From an uncultured Pelagibacteraceae bacterium (GTDB lineage Bacteria; Pseudomonadota; Alphaproteobacteria; Pelagibacterales; Pelagibacteraceae), in contig CACPFY010000004.1 of the NCBI GenBank assembly GCA_902633335.1, positions 1 through 64,000 on the forward strand: a DNA stretch of 64,000 bases. The letters are read 5' to 3'. Position numbers and translations under genes: made by a program. Positions 17,232-30,920 of the stretch are shown here, one piece after another. The notes beneath the pieces are model-generated. The model was not told the origin of the DNA and ran no database searches. It was given only the letters and a program-made list of their open reading frames with translations. Within the stretch, counting starts at the first letter, position 1, and every line of letters begins with the position of its first letter.

Positions 17232-19013
17232 TTATTCCCTATTTATTTGACTTTTAAGCTTTATAAGTTCTGTAAAGGCCTTCTCTTCCATATTATTTAT
17301 TAATTTCTTCTCTAAAGATTCTATCTTTTTTTTGCTCTGACTTTCAAGAAGGTCGCTAGTAAAATCTTCAAATATTTCTTTTATCTGATCATAGTTCTTG
17401 TTGTTGACTATCAACTTTAAATTAGAATTTTCAATAATATTTTTGACCAAATTTGAATTCACTTTGAGAGCTTCATTTTCTAATTCTTTCTCATTTTTAT
17501 TTTTTATAATTAAATGAATCAAAATATTTTTCAATTTTTCATTTTCAGGATTTGAAAATATTATCGTAGATATACGATTAATATCATTTTTAACAGCCCC
17601 TCCATGAAATATCATTATATAGAGTATTGAAAATTCTATTAAATTTTCTCTTGTAAAGTCTTTTTTTTGTAAATGTATTTTTTTTGTTTCATTAAGCACC
17701 CTAAAATTTTTTCTTTTTGAAAAATTATAATCAACCTTGCTGTTTACATTTGGAGTAAGTTTATTAATCTTGCTTAAAAAATCTTCTAAAATATATTTTT
17801 TAAGAGTGTCGTCTTTAATAGAAGAACAAAACTTCCTCATTTGCTTTTCAAATTTAGTTACTTCGTAAGGATTATTTGTGTTGATCTTATTTACATAAGT
17901 TTCCCATATAAAAGATTGAATGATAATTTTATTTTCTAAAAATTTTAAAAAACCTTCTTTACCTAAATCTTTAACTATATCATCTGGGTCTTTTCCCTGA
18001 TTAAGGATTGAAAAGTGAATTTTATTTTCTTCGTTTATTAAACAAAACAATCTTTCTGCTATTCTGAGTGCCGCTTGCTGACCACTTTTATCTCCATCTA
18101 AACAAATGATAGGGTTTGAAAAAAATTTCCAGATTAAATTAATCTGACTTTCTGTAATAGCTGTTCCACAGTTTGAAATAACGTTTTTAATTCCTCTTGA
18201 GTAAAGAGATATTACATCCATATACCCTTCAACTATAATCACCTCATTTGAGTTTGCTCGCTCGTCTTTAGCGAAATTTAAATTAAACAGTTGTCTACCT
18301 TTTTTAAAGAACTCAGTCTCGGGTGAATTTATGTACTTTGCTAAATTTGTATCATTTATAATCCTACCCCCAAACGCGATTGCATCACCTGATAAATTGA
18401 ATATTGGAAAAATAATTCTATTTCTAAATCTATCTATAAATTTTTGGTTTTTTTCAACTAAATAGTATAGGCCTGTCAATTTTATATCTTCTATAGAATA
18501 TTTTTTTGATAACTCTTCAAAAAAATTATTAGTTGGAATATAGCCTAATTGAAATTTTTTAATTGCTTCATCAGATAATTTTCTTTCTTTCAAGTAATTC
18601 AATGCGAAATAATTTTTTTTATCAAATAACTGGTTTTGAGAAAAATCTGAATATTCTTTTATTATTTTTTTATAATTGTTGTACTTTTCCTCTTTTTCTT
18701 TATCGTATTTTGTAAATTTATAAACTTGCATACCTGCTTCTGAAGCTAAAACTTTTACAGCCTCCCCAAATCCTAAAGATTTGGTCTTCATTAAAAAATC
18801 AAAAATATTCCCATGTTCACCAGTACTGAAACAATGATAAAATCCCTTTTCATCGTTAATAGTAAAGGAGGGTGTTTTTTCATTCTTGAACGGGGACAAA
18901 CCAATAAATTCTTTACCTCTTTTTTTTAATTGAATATATTTTCCTACCACTTGGGATACTTTTAACCTGACTTTAATTTCATCTAAATATTCTTTTGGAT
19001 ACTTCATCTTCAT
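17232..19013 (-). CDS. dnaG: DnaG primase
   Basis: Makes RNA primers at the replication fork. The 593 residues comprise the N-terminal zinc-binding-like domain, the TOPRIM catalytic core (EVIIVEGYMDVISL and CLDGDKSGQQAA) and a C-terminal DnaB-interacting region. Of the usual four zinc ligands only Cys61 remains: positions matching C40, H43 and C64 of E. coli are Ser, Lys and Thr. As I recall, this loss is common in alphaproteobacterial DnaG. The start forms an ATGA overlap with the yqeY stop, supporting translational coupling. Confidence 0.97.
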   Translation of the reverse strand: MKMKYPKEYLDEIKVRLKVSQVVGKYIQLKKRGKEFIGLSPFKNEKTPSFTINDEKGFYHCFSTGEHGNIFDFLMKTKSLGFGEAVKVLASEAGMQVYKFTKYDKEKEEKYNNYKKIIKEYSDFSQNQLFDKKNYFALNYLKERKLSDEAIKKFQLGYIPTNNFFEELSKKYSIEDIKLTGLYYLVEKNQKFIDRFRNRIIFPIFNLSGDAIAFGGRIINDTNLAKYINSPETEFFKKGRQLFNLNFAKDERANSNEVIIVEGYMDVISLYSRGIKNVISNCGTAITESQINLIWKFFSNPIICLDGDKSGQQAALRIAERLFCLINEENKIHFSILNQGKDPDDIVKDLGKEGFLKFLENKIIIQSFIWETYVNKINTNNPYEVTKFEKQMRKFCSSIKDDTLKKYILEDFLSKINKLTPNVNSKVDYNFSKRKNFRVLNETKKIHLQKKDFTRENLIEFSILYIMIFHGGAVKNDINRISTIIFSNPENEKLKNILIHLIIKNKNEKELENEALKVNSNLVKNIIENSNLKLIVNNKNYDQIKEIFEDFTSDLLESQSKKKIESLEKKLINNMEEKAFTELIKLKSQINRE

Positions 19014-19462
19014 TTTAAAAATTCTTTAATAAAATTACTAACTTTTGAAAAATCTAAGACATCCCCATATTCTTTTTTGAGCACTCCCATGACTTTTCCC
19101 ATGTCCTTAATAGATTTTGCCTGATGATTTTCAATTACTTTTTTACAAATATTTTTAGTTTCTTCATCGCTCATTTGTTTAGGTAGAAAATTATTAATAA
19201 TTGAAATTTCCTCTTGTTCTTTTTTGAGTAGATCTTCCCTGCCTGCTTTTTTGTAAGCTTCGCACGAATCATTTCTTTGTTTGTTCATTTTTTTTAATAT
19301 TGAGATGATTTCTTGGTCTCTCAATGAACCTTCCTTAACTTTGGAAGCTATTTTAAAATCTTTAATAGCAGAAATTATTAGTCTTAAAGTTGGAAAGACT
19401 GTTTTATCTTTATTTTTGAGACTTTCGTTTAATTTTTCTTCTATTTTTTTTTCTAGAGACAT
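19010..19462 (-). CDS. yqeY: GatB/YqeY family protein
   Basis: A 150-residue protein matching the YqeY/GatB C-terminal-like family: TLRLIISAIKDFKI, the EAYKKAGREDLLKKEQEEI segment, FLPKQMSDEE and MGKVMGVLKKEYG. It resembles the tRNA-binding tail of the amidotransferase subunit GatB. Its exact role is unknown; a tRNA-related function is inferred. It sits just before dnaG-rpoD, a frequent bacterial arrangement. Confidence 0.92.
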   Translation of the reverse strand: MSLEKKIEEKLNESLKNKDKTVFPTLRLIISAIKDFKIASKVKEGSLRDQEIISILKKMNKQRNDSCEAYKKAGREDLLKKEQEEISIINNFLPKQMSDEETKNICKKVIENHQAKSIKDMGKVMGVLKKEYGDVLDFSKVSNFIKEFLK

Positions 19463-19514
19463 TTTTTTTACTTAAGTTTAATCACAAATTATATTTAAAA
19501 TAAAAAGATCTTTC

Positions 19515-19543
19515 TTGACGATTTTTAAAGTTTTTCATATGTT
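19515..19543 (+). promoter_or_regulatory. Sigma-70 promoter of carAB
   Basis: TTGACG and TATGTT are separated by exactly 17 bp, about 40 bases before the carA reading frame becomes usable. This is one of the better consensus promoters in the window. It drives carAB away from the divergent yqeY. Confidence 0.6.
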
Positions 19544-19585
19544 TCGCAAAATCATGTTTATAAGTTTTTTACTTTAACTCATGAG

Positions 19586-20794
19586 TTGTATTTGAAACAG
19601 ATTGATCAAAATATATACTCAAAAAATAATCTTAAAAAGATCAATTGTACCGCTATTTTAGTTCTTGAAAATGGGAATGTATTTAAGGGTTTTGGTTTAG
19701 GATACGAGGGACATGCAACAGGAGAAGTTTGCTTCAACACTTCTTTAACTGGTTATCAAGAAATAATTTCAGATCCATCGTATGCTGAACAAATTATTAA
19801 TTTTACTTTTCCTCATGTTGGAAACGTTGGAACAAATAAAGAAGATCATGAGTCTGATAAAATATGGACTAAGGGTGTAATATTTAATACCGAGATCACT
19901 GATCCAAGCAATTATCGTTCCTTAAAGCATTTAGATTTATGGTTAAAAAAAAATAGAATAGTTGGAATAACTGGTATTGATACAAGGAATTTAACTAATT
20001 TCATTAGGGATAAAGGTGCCCCTAAAGGTACGGTGGTTTTTTTAAAAAATGGTAAATTTAATTTAAAAAAAATTTTAAAGGCCACAAAGAAATGGAGTGG
20101 TTTAAAAAATTTAGATTTGGCAAAACAAGTTACGACCAAAAAAAGTTATGTTTGGAAAGATTTTAAAACTTGGAAAAAGGGATCAGGTTTTATAAAAAAT
20201 AGGAAGAAAAATTTACATGTAATAGCAATAGACTATGGAATAAAAAAAAATATACTTAGATATTTTTCTGACTATAATTGCAAAGTAACAGTTGTTTCAT
20301 GCAAAACAAGTGCGAGTGATATTTCAAAATTAAAACCCAATGGTATTTTTTTATCTAACGGACCTGGAGACCCGGCGGCTACAGGGAGATATGCTATTCC
20401 GATTATAAAAAAACTTATAAAGATGAATCTGCCTATATTTGGAATCTGTCTAGGTCATCAGTTATTAGGTTTAACTTTGGGAGCAAAAACAAAAAAAATG
20501 AATTTAGGACATAGAGGTGCTAATCACCCGGTAAAAAATTTAATAAAAGGAAATGTTGAGATCACAAGTCAAAATCACGGGTTTGAAATAGTAAGAAAAA
20601 ATTTGCCAAGAAATATTCAAATTACTCACCAGTCTCTTTTCGATAATAGTATAGAGGGAATTAAACTCAAATCTAAACCGATTTTTTCAGTTCAATATCA
20701 TCCTGAGTCAAATCCGGGACCACAAGATAGTGTTTATTTATTTGAAGAATTTATAAAAACCATGAAACAAAATGCCAAAAAGAAAAGATATTAA
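19586..20794 (+). CDS. carA: CarA, carbamoyl-phosphate synthase small (glutaminase) subunit
   Basis: Hydrolyses glutamine and feeds ammonia to CarB for arginine and pyrimidine synthesis. The N-terminal CPSase domain starts at [15 protein letters not shown]. The class I glutaminase domain follows with FLSNGPGDP, the nucleophile motif [10 protein letters not shown] and YHPES (His/Glu of the triad). The start is uncertain: no in-frame ATG precedes the conserved region, only TTG codons at 19586 and 19592, so about 20 N-terminal residues are provisional. Its end overlaps carB by 23 bases. Confidence 0.95.
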   Translation: MYLKQIDQNIYSKNNLKKINCTAILVLENGNVFKGFGLGYEGHATGEVCFNTSLTGYQEIISDPSYAEQIINFTFPHVGNVGTNKEDHESDKIWTKGVIFNTEITDPSNYRSLKHLDLWLKKNRIVGITGIDTRNLTNFIRDKGAPKGTVVFLKNGKFNLKKILKATKKWSGLKNLDLAKQVTTKKSYVWKDFKTWKKGSGFIKNRKKNLHVIAIDYGIKKNILRYFSDYNCKVTVVSCKTSASDISKLKPNGIFLSNGPGDPAATGRYAIPIIKKLIKMNLPIFGICLGHQLLGLTLGAKTKKMNLGHRGANHPVKNLIKGNVEITSQNHGFEIVRKNLPRNIQITHQSLFDNSIEGIKLKSKPIFSVQYHPESNPGPQDSVYLFEEFIKTMKQNAKKKRY

Positions 20795-23700
20795 AAAAAT
20801 TTTAGTTGTTGGCGCCGGTCCTATTATTATAGGGCAAGCTTGTGAGTTTGATTATTCTGGTACTCAAGCATGTAAAGCTTTGAAAGATGAAGGTTATAAA
20901 GTAATTTTAATTAATTCCAATCCAGCAACAATCATGACGGACCCAGATGTTGCAGACAAAACATATATTGAACCTATAACTTTAACCGTTTTAGAAAAAA
21001 TTTTAGCCAAAGAAAAACCAGACGCAATTCTTCCAACCATGGGGGGTCAGACTGCATTAAATTTAGCTATGGAGGCAGAAAAAAAAGGAATTCTAAGAAA
21101 ATATAAAATTGAACTTATCGGTGCTAATTCTAGAGCTATTTCAAACGCAGAAGATAGAAAAAAATTTAGAAAAAATATGCTCGATATTGGCTTAGATCTA
21201 CCTAAGTCAAAAATTGTAAATAATTTTAGCCAAGCTTCAAATGCACTAAAACAAATTGGTCTTCCAGCAATTATAAGACCTGCTTTTACCTTAGGTGGAC
21301 TTGGTGGAGGAATAGCAAACAGTAAAAAGGAATTTTTTAAAATATTAAAAAATGGATTACATGAGTCACCGGTTAACCAGGTCTTGGTGGAAGAATGTTT
21401 AGAGGGCTGGAAAGAGTTTGAAATGGAAGTAGTAAGAGATAAAAATGATAATTGTATAATAATATGTTCGATTGAAAATGTTGATCCTATGGGAATTCAT
21501 ACTGGAGACTCTGTAACTATAGCTCCAGCATTAACTCTTACAGATAAAGAGTACCAGGTAATGAGAAATGCATCGATAGCTTGTTTAAGAAAAATAGGAG
21601 TAGAAACTGGGGGTTCAAATGTTCAATTCGCAATAAATCCCAAAGATGGGAGAATGGTTATTATAGAGATGAATCCAAGAGTTTCTAGATCTTCTGCTTT
21701 AGCATCAAAAGCCACTGGATTTCCAATTGCTAAAGTGGCTGCAAAACTTGCTGTAGGTTATACTTTAGATGAATTAAAAAACGAGATTACTAAAGTTACT
21801 CCAGCTTCTTTTGAACCTACAATAGATTACGTTGTAACTAAAATTCCTAGATTTACCTTTGAAAAATTTTCAACCTCAAAAGCAGTTTTAGGCACATCTA
21901 TGAAATCAGTTGGTGAAGCTATGGCTATAGGAAGAAACTTTAAGGAGTCCTTACAAAAAGCTTTGGTTTCTCTTGAAACTGGTTTTTCGGGTATAGACCA
22001 AATATTTAATTTAAAAGTCAAACAAATTGAAAAAAAACTTGCAGAAAATATACCTAATAAAATTTTGCTAATTGGTGAGGCTTTTAGAAAAAAAATCAAA
22101 ATGAAAAAGATACAAAAACTTTCGAAAATAGATAATTGGTTTTTAAATCAAATAAAAGAAATAATAGATAAAGAAAATGAGATTAAAAAAAACGGATTAC
22201 CAAAAACGTATAATGAATTTAATTATATAAAATCAATAGGTTTCTCGGATAAAAAACTTTCTGAATTAGCAAATACCTCAGAGGATAATGTGAGAAAAAT
22301 AAGATCAAAATTAAAAATTTTTCCTGTTTATAAAAAAGTAGATACTTGTGCCTCAGAGTTTAAGTCATTTACTCCATATATGTATTCCACTTATCAAAGA
22401 AATTTTTCTGTTAATTCTGAGTGTGAGGCAGATCCATCTAGTAGAAAAAAAATTATTATTCTTGGTGGTGGGCCTAACAGAATAGGCCAAGGTATTGAAT
22501 TCGATTACTGTTGTTGTCAAGCTAGTTTTGCTTTGAAAAAAGCTGGGTATGAAACAATAATGATTAATTGTAATCCTGAAACTGTCTCTACAGATTATGA
22601 TACAAGCGATAGATTGTATTTTGAGCCGTTAATAGAAGAATTTGTTTTTAATATTATTAAAAGAGAAAAAGTTAAAGGAAGTTTGGTAGGTGTTATAACT
22701 CAATTTGGTGGACAGACACCTATTAAATTGGCTAAGTTTTTACATGAAAACAAACTTCCAATATTAGGAACTCAATATACTTCGATCGATTTAGCTGAAG
22801 ATAGAGATAGATTTAGAAATCTTTTGAATAAATTAAAATTAAAACAAGCTAAAAGTGGAATAGCAAAAACATTTTCAGAGGCATTAAAAATAGCTGAAAA
22901 AATTGGATTACCCCTTATGGTAAGACCTTCCTATGTTTTAGGAGGAAGAGCAATGGAAATTGTATATGAAAAAAAGCAACTTAAGAATTTTGTACAGGAG
23001 GCATTTAAGGCAGCAGAAAAAAATCCAATTTTAATTGACAAATTTATCGATAATGCGATGGAAGTAGATGTTGATGCGCTATCAGATGGCAAACAAGTAT
23101 TTGTTGCAGGGATCATGCAGCATATTGAAGAGGCAGGAATTCATTCCGGTGACTCGGCATGCAGTTTGCCTCCAGTTTCTATCAAACCTTTTTTGATTAA
23201 AGATATTGAAAGCCAAACTAAAAAGTTGGCTCTTGCACTTAAGGTAAAGGGTTTTATGAATGTTCAATTTGCAATTAAGAACGATGAAATTTTTGTTATA
23301 GAAGTCAACCCTAGGGCAAGCAGAACTGTACCATTTGTATCAAAAGCAAAAAACCTTCCATTAGCCAAAATTGCTTCTAGGATAATGGCAGGTGAAAAAT
23401 TATCTAAATTTAATTTAAGAAGTAAAACAAGAAAAATGTTTGCGGTAAAAGAAGCGGTGTTCCCATTTAATAAATTTCCAAATAGTGATCTTATACTTGG
23501 CCCAGAGATGAAATCTACCGGAGAAGTAATGGGTTTCGATGAAAATTTTGGAATGGCTTTTGCCAAAAGTCAAATGGCAGCCTCTAACTCGCTTCCTACA
23601 AAAGGTCTAGCATTTATATCACTTAAAAATAGCCATAAAAATGAGGGAGTGGATTTGGCGAAACAGTTAAATAAGCTTAACTTCAAACTTTGCGGAACTG

Positions 23701-23996
23701 GAGGGACAGCTGAATATATTAATAAGCACGGAATAAAATGTAAAAAAATAAATAAAGTCAATCAAGGATCACCTCATATTGTCGATATCCTAAATGCAAA
23801 AAAAATTGCTCTAGTAATTAATACTGGTGGAGGTAATAGTGAAAAACAACTTAATGATGCTTTGGCATTAAGAAGAGCAACTTTAGCAAATAAGGTCCCT
23901 TACTGCACAAATATGTCGACAGCAAAAGTTTGTATTGAAGGTATTAAGTCTCTTAAAAATAAAGAAATAAAAGTTACTTCTCTGCAAGATATTTAA
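20772..23996 (+). CDS. carB: CarB, carbamoyl-phosphate synthase large subunit
   Basis: Makes carbamoyl phosphate from bicarbonate, ammonia and two ATP. The 1074-residue protein has two homologous ATP-grasp halves. The first begins [20 protein letters not shown] and the second [20 protein letters not shown]. The ATP-grasp cores include [17 protein letters not shown] and [15 protein letters not shown]. The C-terminal MGS-like allosteric domain ([11 protein letters not shown]) is present. Full length and uninterrupted; it follows carA with overlapping frames. Confidence 0.98.
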   Translation: MPKRKDIKKILVVGAGPIIIGQACEFDYSGTQACKALKDEGYKVILINSNPATIMTDPDVADKTYIEPITLTVLEKILAKEKPDAILPTMGGQTALNLAMEAEKKGILRKYKIELIGANSRAISNAEDRKKFRKNMLDIGLDLPKSKIVNNFSQASNALKQIGLPAIIRPAFTLGGLGGGIANSKKEFFKILKNGLHESPVNQVLVEECLEGWKEFEMEVVRDKNDNCIIICSIENVDPMGIHTGDSVTIAPALTLTDKEYQVMRNASIACLRKIGVETGGSNVQFAINPKDGRMVIIEMNPRVSRSSALASKATGFPIAKVAAKLAVGYTLDELKNEITKVTPASFEPTIDYVVTKIPRFTFEKFSTSKAVLGTSMKSVGEAMAIGRNFKESLQKALVSLETGFSGIDQIFNLKVKQIEKKLAENIPNKILLIGEAFRKKIKMKKIQKLSKIDNWFLNQIKEIIDKENEIKKNGLPKTYNEFNYIKSIGFSDKKLSELANTSEDNVRKIRSKLKIFPVYKKVDTCASEFKSFTPYMYSTYQRNFSVNSECEADPSSRKKIIILGGGPNRIGQGIEFDYCCCQASFALKKAGYETIMINCNPETVSTDYDTSDRLYFEPLIEEFVFNIIKREKVKGSLVGVITQFGGQTPIKLAKFLHENKLPILGTQYTSIDLAEDRDRFRNLLNKLKLKQAKSGIAKTFSEALKIAEKIGLPLMVRPSYVLGGRAMEIVYEKKQLKNFVQEAFKAAEKNPILIDKFIDNAMEVDVDALSDGKQVFVAGIMQHIEEAGIHSGDSACSLPPVSIKPFLIKDIESQTKKLALALKVKGFMNVQFAIKNDEIFVIEVNPRASRTVPFVSKAKNLPLAKIASRIMAGEKLSKFNLRSKTRKMFAVKEAVFPFNKFPNSDLILGPEMKSTGEVMGFDENFGMAFAKSQMAASNSLPTKGLAFISLKNSHKNEGVDLAKQLNKLNFKLCGTGGTAEYINKHGIKCKKINKVNQGSPHIVDILNAKKIALVINTGGGNSEKQLNDALALRRATLANKVPYCTNMSTAKVCIEGIKSLKNKEIKVTSLQDI

Positions 23997-24000
23997 AATT

Positions 24001-24663
24001 TTATTTTACTTTCCAGTCAGTTTCGAAAGTAACGTAGTTAATTTGAATACATCTACGCTCCTTTTTAATCTCTTTTTTTTCCATACCATGCCAAGAGTTT
24101 GGTCCGCTAGTAAAGAAATATCCATAATTATGTTTATACGGAACTGTTTTTACTTTAGTTAATTTAGTATCGTAGAAATCTGTTCCTAAATTTTCAGATT
24201 CATTATGAAGGTTAATAAAAACTATTGAGGACATTAATTTTTCTTTAATATCACAATGAGGTTTAAGCCAAAAACCCTCTCTATCACAAATAACTTCTAG
24301 CCTGACAAAAGAATTGCTTAAATCTTTTTCTATCAAGCTACCTATTTTATTGTAAACTTTAGGGGATCTCAGCTCCTCAATAAAATTTTTAAGGTGTGGA
24401 AATTGATTTGCGTTTTCTTTGGTCACATAGCATCTTATTTTTTTTGCCTTTCCACCATCTTTTATACCTGAACGAAAAGCACCATCTCCACCATCAAGTG
24501 CTCTAGTGCCATCGTAGTTTAAGTTTTCTTTTTTAGGGTCGACAATATCTGCATTACTTATTTCCTTGATAGCTTCTTTGGTTAATGGTTGATTAATCTC
24601 AAAGTGTTTAAAAGGATCGTTGAACGATTTAGTTCTGTTCTCTAATGACTTAAATAATTCCAT
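24001..24663 (-). CDS. 2-oxoglutarate/Fe(II)-dependent oxygenase-like protein
   Basis: A 220-residue protein with the double-stranded beta-helix iron triad of 2OG oxygenases: LKPHCDI (His-x-Asp), then SWHGM (distal His), then the Arg of ERRCIQINYV that would hold 2-oxoglutarate. The substrate is unknown. The pattern resembles small marine bacterial oxygenases adjacent to glycan or polysaccharide genes, but nothing here proves this. Its start overlaps the end of the ELM1-like gene by 14 bases, so the two are probably co-translated. Confidence 0.75.
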   Translation of the reverse strand: MELFKSLENRTKSFNDPFKHFEINQPLTKEAIKEISNADIVDPKKENLNYDGTRALDGGDGAFRSGIKDGGKAKKIRCYVTKENANQFPHLKNFIEELRSPKVYNKIGSLIEKDLSNSFVRLEVICDREGFWLKPHCDIKEKLMSSIVFINLHNESENLGTDFYDTKLTKVKTVPYKHNYGYFFTSGPNSWHGMEKKEIKKERRCIQINYVTFETDWKVK

Positions 24664-25600
24664 TTTTTTTAATCTTCTCGTTAATCAAAGGTGATATTCT
24701 GTTTACCTCGTCAAGTTTGCTATATGACCACAAATCAATTTTATCTGTCAAATCTTTTATAATATTTAATTGTTTAAATTGGGAGAAAAATTTTTGGAAT
24801 CTCAAATTATTCTTACTTGAGTTCATTTGTGCCACATATATTGGTTTTCCAGTAATTGCAGCTTCAGAAATCATTGACGTGGAATCGCAAGTTACAACAA
24901 TATAGTCTGAAATTGACAGTGCTGACAAATAAGCTTTTTTATCTACATTTTTTATAACCTTATGATCGTGACCAAAAGAATTAAAAGCTTTTTTAATAAT
25001 ATCCGATGGTGTCCTATAAGAAGGTATTACAACTAACTTATATTTATCTCTAGTGAAAATAGTTTTTATTTTGTTAAATAAAAAATCAATCTCTTTATCT
25101 GAATAAGTATAATATTTATTCGGCCCACCAATAATAAAGGCAATTATTTTTTTATTTTCTTTATCAATTGCTAGATAATTGTTTTCTCTTGAAATTTCTT
25201 TTTCAGAAAGATAATGAATTGCTCCAGTTGTTTTGATTACATTATTACCAATTAAATCATCATGTTCAGGACAAATGATTAAATCAAATTTGTCTATTGA
25301 AACTTTTGGATCTTGAATATGAATTGTAAAGATTTTTTCTTTATACTTTTTTTTTAAAGCTAAAGAAGGAATTACACTTTTTCTTCCACAAGAAATTACT
25401 ACTTTCGAATCAAATATAAATTGACTTTCTAGAACACTCATAGATGTAGGTGTAAGAGATGGCGGTATAAAATTCCAAAACTTTTTAAGTTTAATTTCTT
25501 GATGTTTATAGTTTAAATTCAAAGCTTTTGCTAAGCCTTCGACCTGACTAACCATACCGTGCATACCTTGCGTTAAAAGGAGTGCTTTTAATTTTGACAT
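24650..25600 (-). CDS. ELM1-like protein (mitochondrial fission ELM1 / COG3660 family)
   Basis: A 316-residue GT-B-like protein. It shows the family opening LLTQGMHGMVSQVEGLAKAL, VISCGRKSVIPSLALK, the FTIHIQDPKV segment, DLIICPEHDDL with TTGAIHYL, IAFIIGGPNKYY, and CDSTSMISEA plus TGKPIYVA near the C-terminus. The last two resemble the nucleotide-sugar site of glycosyltransferases. Bacterial function is not established; plant homologues act in mitochondrial fission. Co-directional and overlapping with the 2OG oxygenase. Confidence 0.85.
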   Translation of the reverse strand: MSKLKALLLTQGMHGMVSQVEGLAKALNLNYKHQEIKLKKFWNFIPPSLTPTSMSVLESQFIFDSKVVISCGRKSVIPSLALKKKYKEKIFTIHIQDPKVSIDKFDLIICPEHDDLIGNNVIKTTGAIHYLSEKEISRENNYLAIDKENKKIIAFIIGGPNKYYTYSDKEIDFLFNKIKTIFTRDKYKLVVIPSYRTPSDIIKKAFNSFGHDHKVIKNVDKKAYLSALSISDYIVVTCDSTSMISEAAITGKPIYVAQMNSSKNNLRFQKFFSQFKQLNIIKDLTDKIDLWSYSKLDEVNRISPLINEKIKKNGII

Positions 25601-25624
25601 TTGTTACTATATACCTTCATTAGA

Positions 25625-26572
25625 ATGAATAATAAATCATCTAAACATACAAAAGTGTTGATTCTTGGATCAGGACCTGCGGGCTACACTGCAGCAATAT
25701 ATGCCGCTAGAGCCCTTCTTAAACCAATATTGGTTTTTGGGTCTGAGCCAGGTGGACAACTTACAACAACAACCGATGTTGAGAATTTTCCTGGTTTTGC
25801 AAAAGTAATTCAAGGACCATGGTTAATGGAAGAAATGAAAGGCCAAGCTCAAGCTGTAGGTACCGAGATGATTCAAGATCATATTAAAAAAGTTGATCTT
25901 TCAAAAAAACCTTTTTCGGCTTATGGCGATAGTGGTCAAGTTTATACTGCAGATAGTATTATTATTTCTACAGGCGCTCAAGCAAGATGGTTAAATTTAG
26001 AGTCTGAACAAAAATTTAGAGGATTTGGAGTATCTGCTTGTGCAACATGTGATGGTTTTTTCTTTAAGGAAAAAGAAGTTGCCGTCGTTGGGGGTGGAAA
26101 CGCTGCAGTAGAAGAGGCAATGTTTTTAACTAAATTTGCTTCTAAAGTTCATTTAATACATAGAAGAAACGAGTTGAGGGCAGAAAAATTATTACAAGAA
26201 AAGCTTAAAGCTAACAAAAAAATTCAAATTATTTGGGATAGTGTTGTTGAAGAAGTAATTGGAACAAACGAACCCAAAGGAGTTAATGGAATTAAAATCA
26301 AAAACGTCAAAACAAATAAAACTTCTGATCTTAAAGTTGATGGTTTATTTATAGCAATAGGTCACGACCCAGCTACATCTTTATTTAAAGATCAATTAAA
26401 AATGGATAAAGAAGGTTATTTGATTACTAAACCAGACTCAACTATTACAAATATACCAGGGGTATTTGCTGCTGGAGACGTGAAAGATAAAGTTTTTAGG
26501 CAAGCAGTAACTGCTGCTGGAATGGGTTGTATGGCTGCACTAGAAGCTGAAAAGCATTTATCTAGTAAATAA
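25625..26572 (+). CDS. trxB: TrxB, thioredoxin reductase
   Basis: FAD/NADPH flavoenzyme that reduces thioredoxin. It has the FAD Rossmann motif LILGSGPAGYTAA at the N-terminus, the redox-active CATC followed by DGFFF, the NADPH loop VVGGGNAAVEEA and the C-terminal FAD motif GVFAAGDV. An upstream ATG at 25601 is in frame but adds only a nonconserved leader. The ATG at 25625 fits the family start. It diverges from the ELM1-like gene with just 24 bases between start codons. Confidence 0.97.
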   Translation: MNNKSSKHTKVLILGSGPAGYTAAIYAARALLKPILVFGSEPGGQLTTTTDVENFPGFAKVIQGPWLMEEMKGQAQAVGTEMIQDHIKKVDLSKKPFSAYGDSGQVYTADSIIISTGAQARWLNLESEQKFRGFGVSACATCDGFFFKEKEVAVVGGGNAAVEEAMFLTKFASKVHLIHRRNELRAEKLLQEKLKANKKIQIIWDSVVEEVIGTNEPKGVNGIKIKNVKTNKTSDLKVDGLFIAIGHDPATSLFKDQLKMDKEGYLITKPDSTITNIPGVFAAGDVKDKVFRQAVTAAGMGCMAALEAEKHLSSK

Positions 26573-26573
26573 A

Positions 26574-28714
<2,141 letters not shown>

Positions 28715-28748
28715 TTATAATGTTTTTTTTAATTATTAATATCACAGA

Positions 28749-30920
28749 ATGCAAAATACGTATCAAGAAAAAATATTAGATTTAGAAAATACTAACAACT
28801 CTATTAATAAAAAATTAGAGGGAGGTATAAAATTTAAAATAAAAAGTAATTTTCAACCTGCTGGAGACCAGCCTCAAGCTATCAAAAAACTGATTTCTAA
28901 TCTTAAAGGTCAAAAGAACGAACAAGTCTTACTTGGTGTTACAGGCTCAGGAAAAACTTTCACGATGGCAAAAGTTATTGAAGCATCTAACAGACCAGCT
29001 TTAGTTCTCGCTCCAAATAAAACTTTAGCCGCGCAGCTTTACGGTGAGTTTAAAAATTTTTTTCCAGATAATGCTGTTGAATACTTTGTTTCATATTATG
29101 ATTATTATACTCCAGAGGCTTACGTTCCAAGGTCTGACACTTACATTGAAAAAGAAGCATCTATTAATGAACAAATAGATAGGATGAGGCATTCAGCTAC
29201 TAGGTCACTATTGGAGAGAGATGATGTAATAATTGTTGCAAGTGTTTCATGTATCTATGGTCTTGGATCTGTAGAAGCTTATTCAAAAATGACTATAACT
29301 CTTAAAAAAAACTATGAATATGACAGAGATCAGTTAATTAGGGCATTTATTAACTTGCAATATAAAAGAAATGATCAAAATTTTTTTAGAGGAACATTTA
29401 GAGTTAGGGGAGAAAATTTAGAAATATTTCCATCACATTTAGAAGATAGAGCTTGGAGATTAAGTTTAAATTTAAATAAATTAGAAAAAATTGAAGAATT
29501 TGATCCTTTAACTGGAGATAAAACTAATGATTTTTCAATTATTAAAATTTATGCTAACAGTCACTATATTACTCCTAAACCAACAATCGATCAGGCTATT
29601 CAAGAGATTAAAAAAGAACTAGAGGTCACTTTAAAAAAACATCAGGATAACAACAAATTATTAGAGGCTCAAAGATTAAGAGAACGAACAAAATTTGATT
29701 TAGAAATGATTGAGGCTACAGGTACTTGTGCTGGAATTGAAAATTATTCACGATTTTTGTCTGGAAGAAAACCTGGAGAACCTCCCCCAACATTATTTGA
29801 ATACTTTCCTGATAATACAATTATTTTTGTTGATGAAAGTCACGTAACTGTGCCACAGCTAAACGGAATGTATAAAGGTGACAGAACCAGAAAAAGCACA
29901 TTAGCTGAATATGGTTTTAGGCTTCCGTCATGTATGGATAATAGACCTTTAAAGTTTGAAGAATGGGATTTAATGAGAACTCAAACAATATTTGTATCTG
30001 CTACACCTGGACCGTGGGAATTAAAACAAACAAAGAATGAATTTATAGATCAAATTATCCGTCCTACAGGTTTGATAGATCCGCCCGTAGAAATAAGGCC
30101 AGCAAAAACTCAGGTGGATGATTTAATGCACGAAGCAAAAGGTATCGTAAAAAAAGGTTTCAGAATTTTAGCTACAACGTTAACAAAAAAAATGGCTGAA
30201 GATTTAACCGAGTATCTTCATGAAAATGGATTAAAGGTACGATATATGCATTCTGACATTGATACATTGGAAAGAATAGAAATTATAAGAGATTTGAGAA
30301 TGGGTGTATTCGACATCCTAGTTGGAATAAATTTATTAAGAGAGGGATTGGATATTCCTGAATGTGCACTGGTAGCAATACTTGATGCAGACAAAGAGGG
30401 CTTCTTAAGATCAGAAACATCTTTAATTCAAACTATAGGAAGAGCTGCTAGAAATGTAGATGGAAAGGTGATTTTATACGCAGACAAAGTTACAAAAAGC
30501 ATAGATAAGGCTATCAAAGAAACTGATCGAAGGAGAAGTAAGCAATTACAATATAACAAAAAAAATAAAATTACAGCAGAGTCAGTTAAAAAAGAAATTA
30601 GTGATATTTTAGAGTCAGTTTATGAGAAAGACTATGTAAAAATAAGCGAAGGTTCAAACGTTGGTGGAAATCTTAAGAAACATTTAAAAGCTCTTAATAG
30701 AAAAATGAAAGAGTCCGCTGCCAATTTGGAATTTGAAGAAGCTGCCAAAATTCGTGATGAAATAAGAAAATTGGAAGCAAGTGAGCTAGAGATATCTTTA
30801 AATCCAAAAATAAATCAGTACAAATTAAAAAATAAAGTATACCCTAAAGGTAGATCAACAATGGGAATGCCAGGCACTAAGCCTAGAAAAGCAATAAAAA
30901 AATGGAAGCCAAAAAGATAA
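28749..30920 (+). CDS. uvrB: UvrB, excinuclease ABC subunit B
   Basis: Damage-verifying helicase-like subunit of nucleotide excision repair. The 723 residues contain Walker [13 protein letters not shown], the beta-hairpin region [12 protein letters not shown], the DEAD-type FVDESHVT, helicase motifs V/VI ([17 protein letters not shown]) and the C-terminal UVR motif ([20 protein letters not shown]) that binds UvrC. It heads a run containing two pterin genes and uvrC, with overlapping ends throughout. Confidence 0.98.
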   Translation: MQNTYQEKILDLENTNNSINKKLEGGIKFKIKSNFQPAGDQPQAIKKLISNLKGQKNEQVLLGVTGSGKTFTMAKVIEASNRPALVLAPNKTLAAQLYGEFKNFFPDNAVEYFVSYYDYYTPEAYVPRSDTYIEKEASINEQIDRMRHSATRSLLERDDVIIVASVSCIYGLGSVEAYSKMTITLKKNYEYDRDQLIRAFINLQYKRNDQNFFRGTFRVRGENLEIFPSHLEDRAWRLSLNLNKLEKIEEFDPLTGDKTNDFSIIKIYANSHYITPKPTIDQAIQEIKKELEVTLKKHQDNNKLLEAQRLRERTKFDLEMIEATGTCAGIENYSRFLSGRKPGEPPPTLFEYFPDNTIIFVDESHVTVPQLNGMYKGDRTRKSTLAEYGFRLPSCMDNRPLKFEEWDLMRTQTIFVSATPGPWELKQTKNEFIDQIIRPTGLIDPPVEIRPAKTQVDDLMHEAKGIVKKGFRILATTLTKKMAEDLTEYLHENGLKVRYMHSDIDTLERIEIIRDLRMGVFDILVGINLLREGLDIPECALVAILDADKEGFLRSETSLIQTIGRAARNVDGKVILYADKVTKSIDKAIKETDRRRSKQLQYNKKNKITAESVKKEISDILESVYEKDYVKISEGSNVGGNLKKHLKALNRKMKESAANLEFEEAAKIRDEIRKLEASELEISLNPKINQYKLKNKVYPKGRSTMGMPGTKPRKAIKKWKPKR

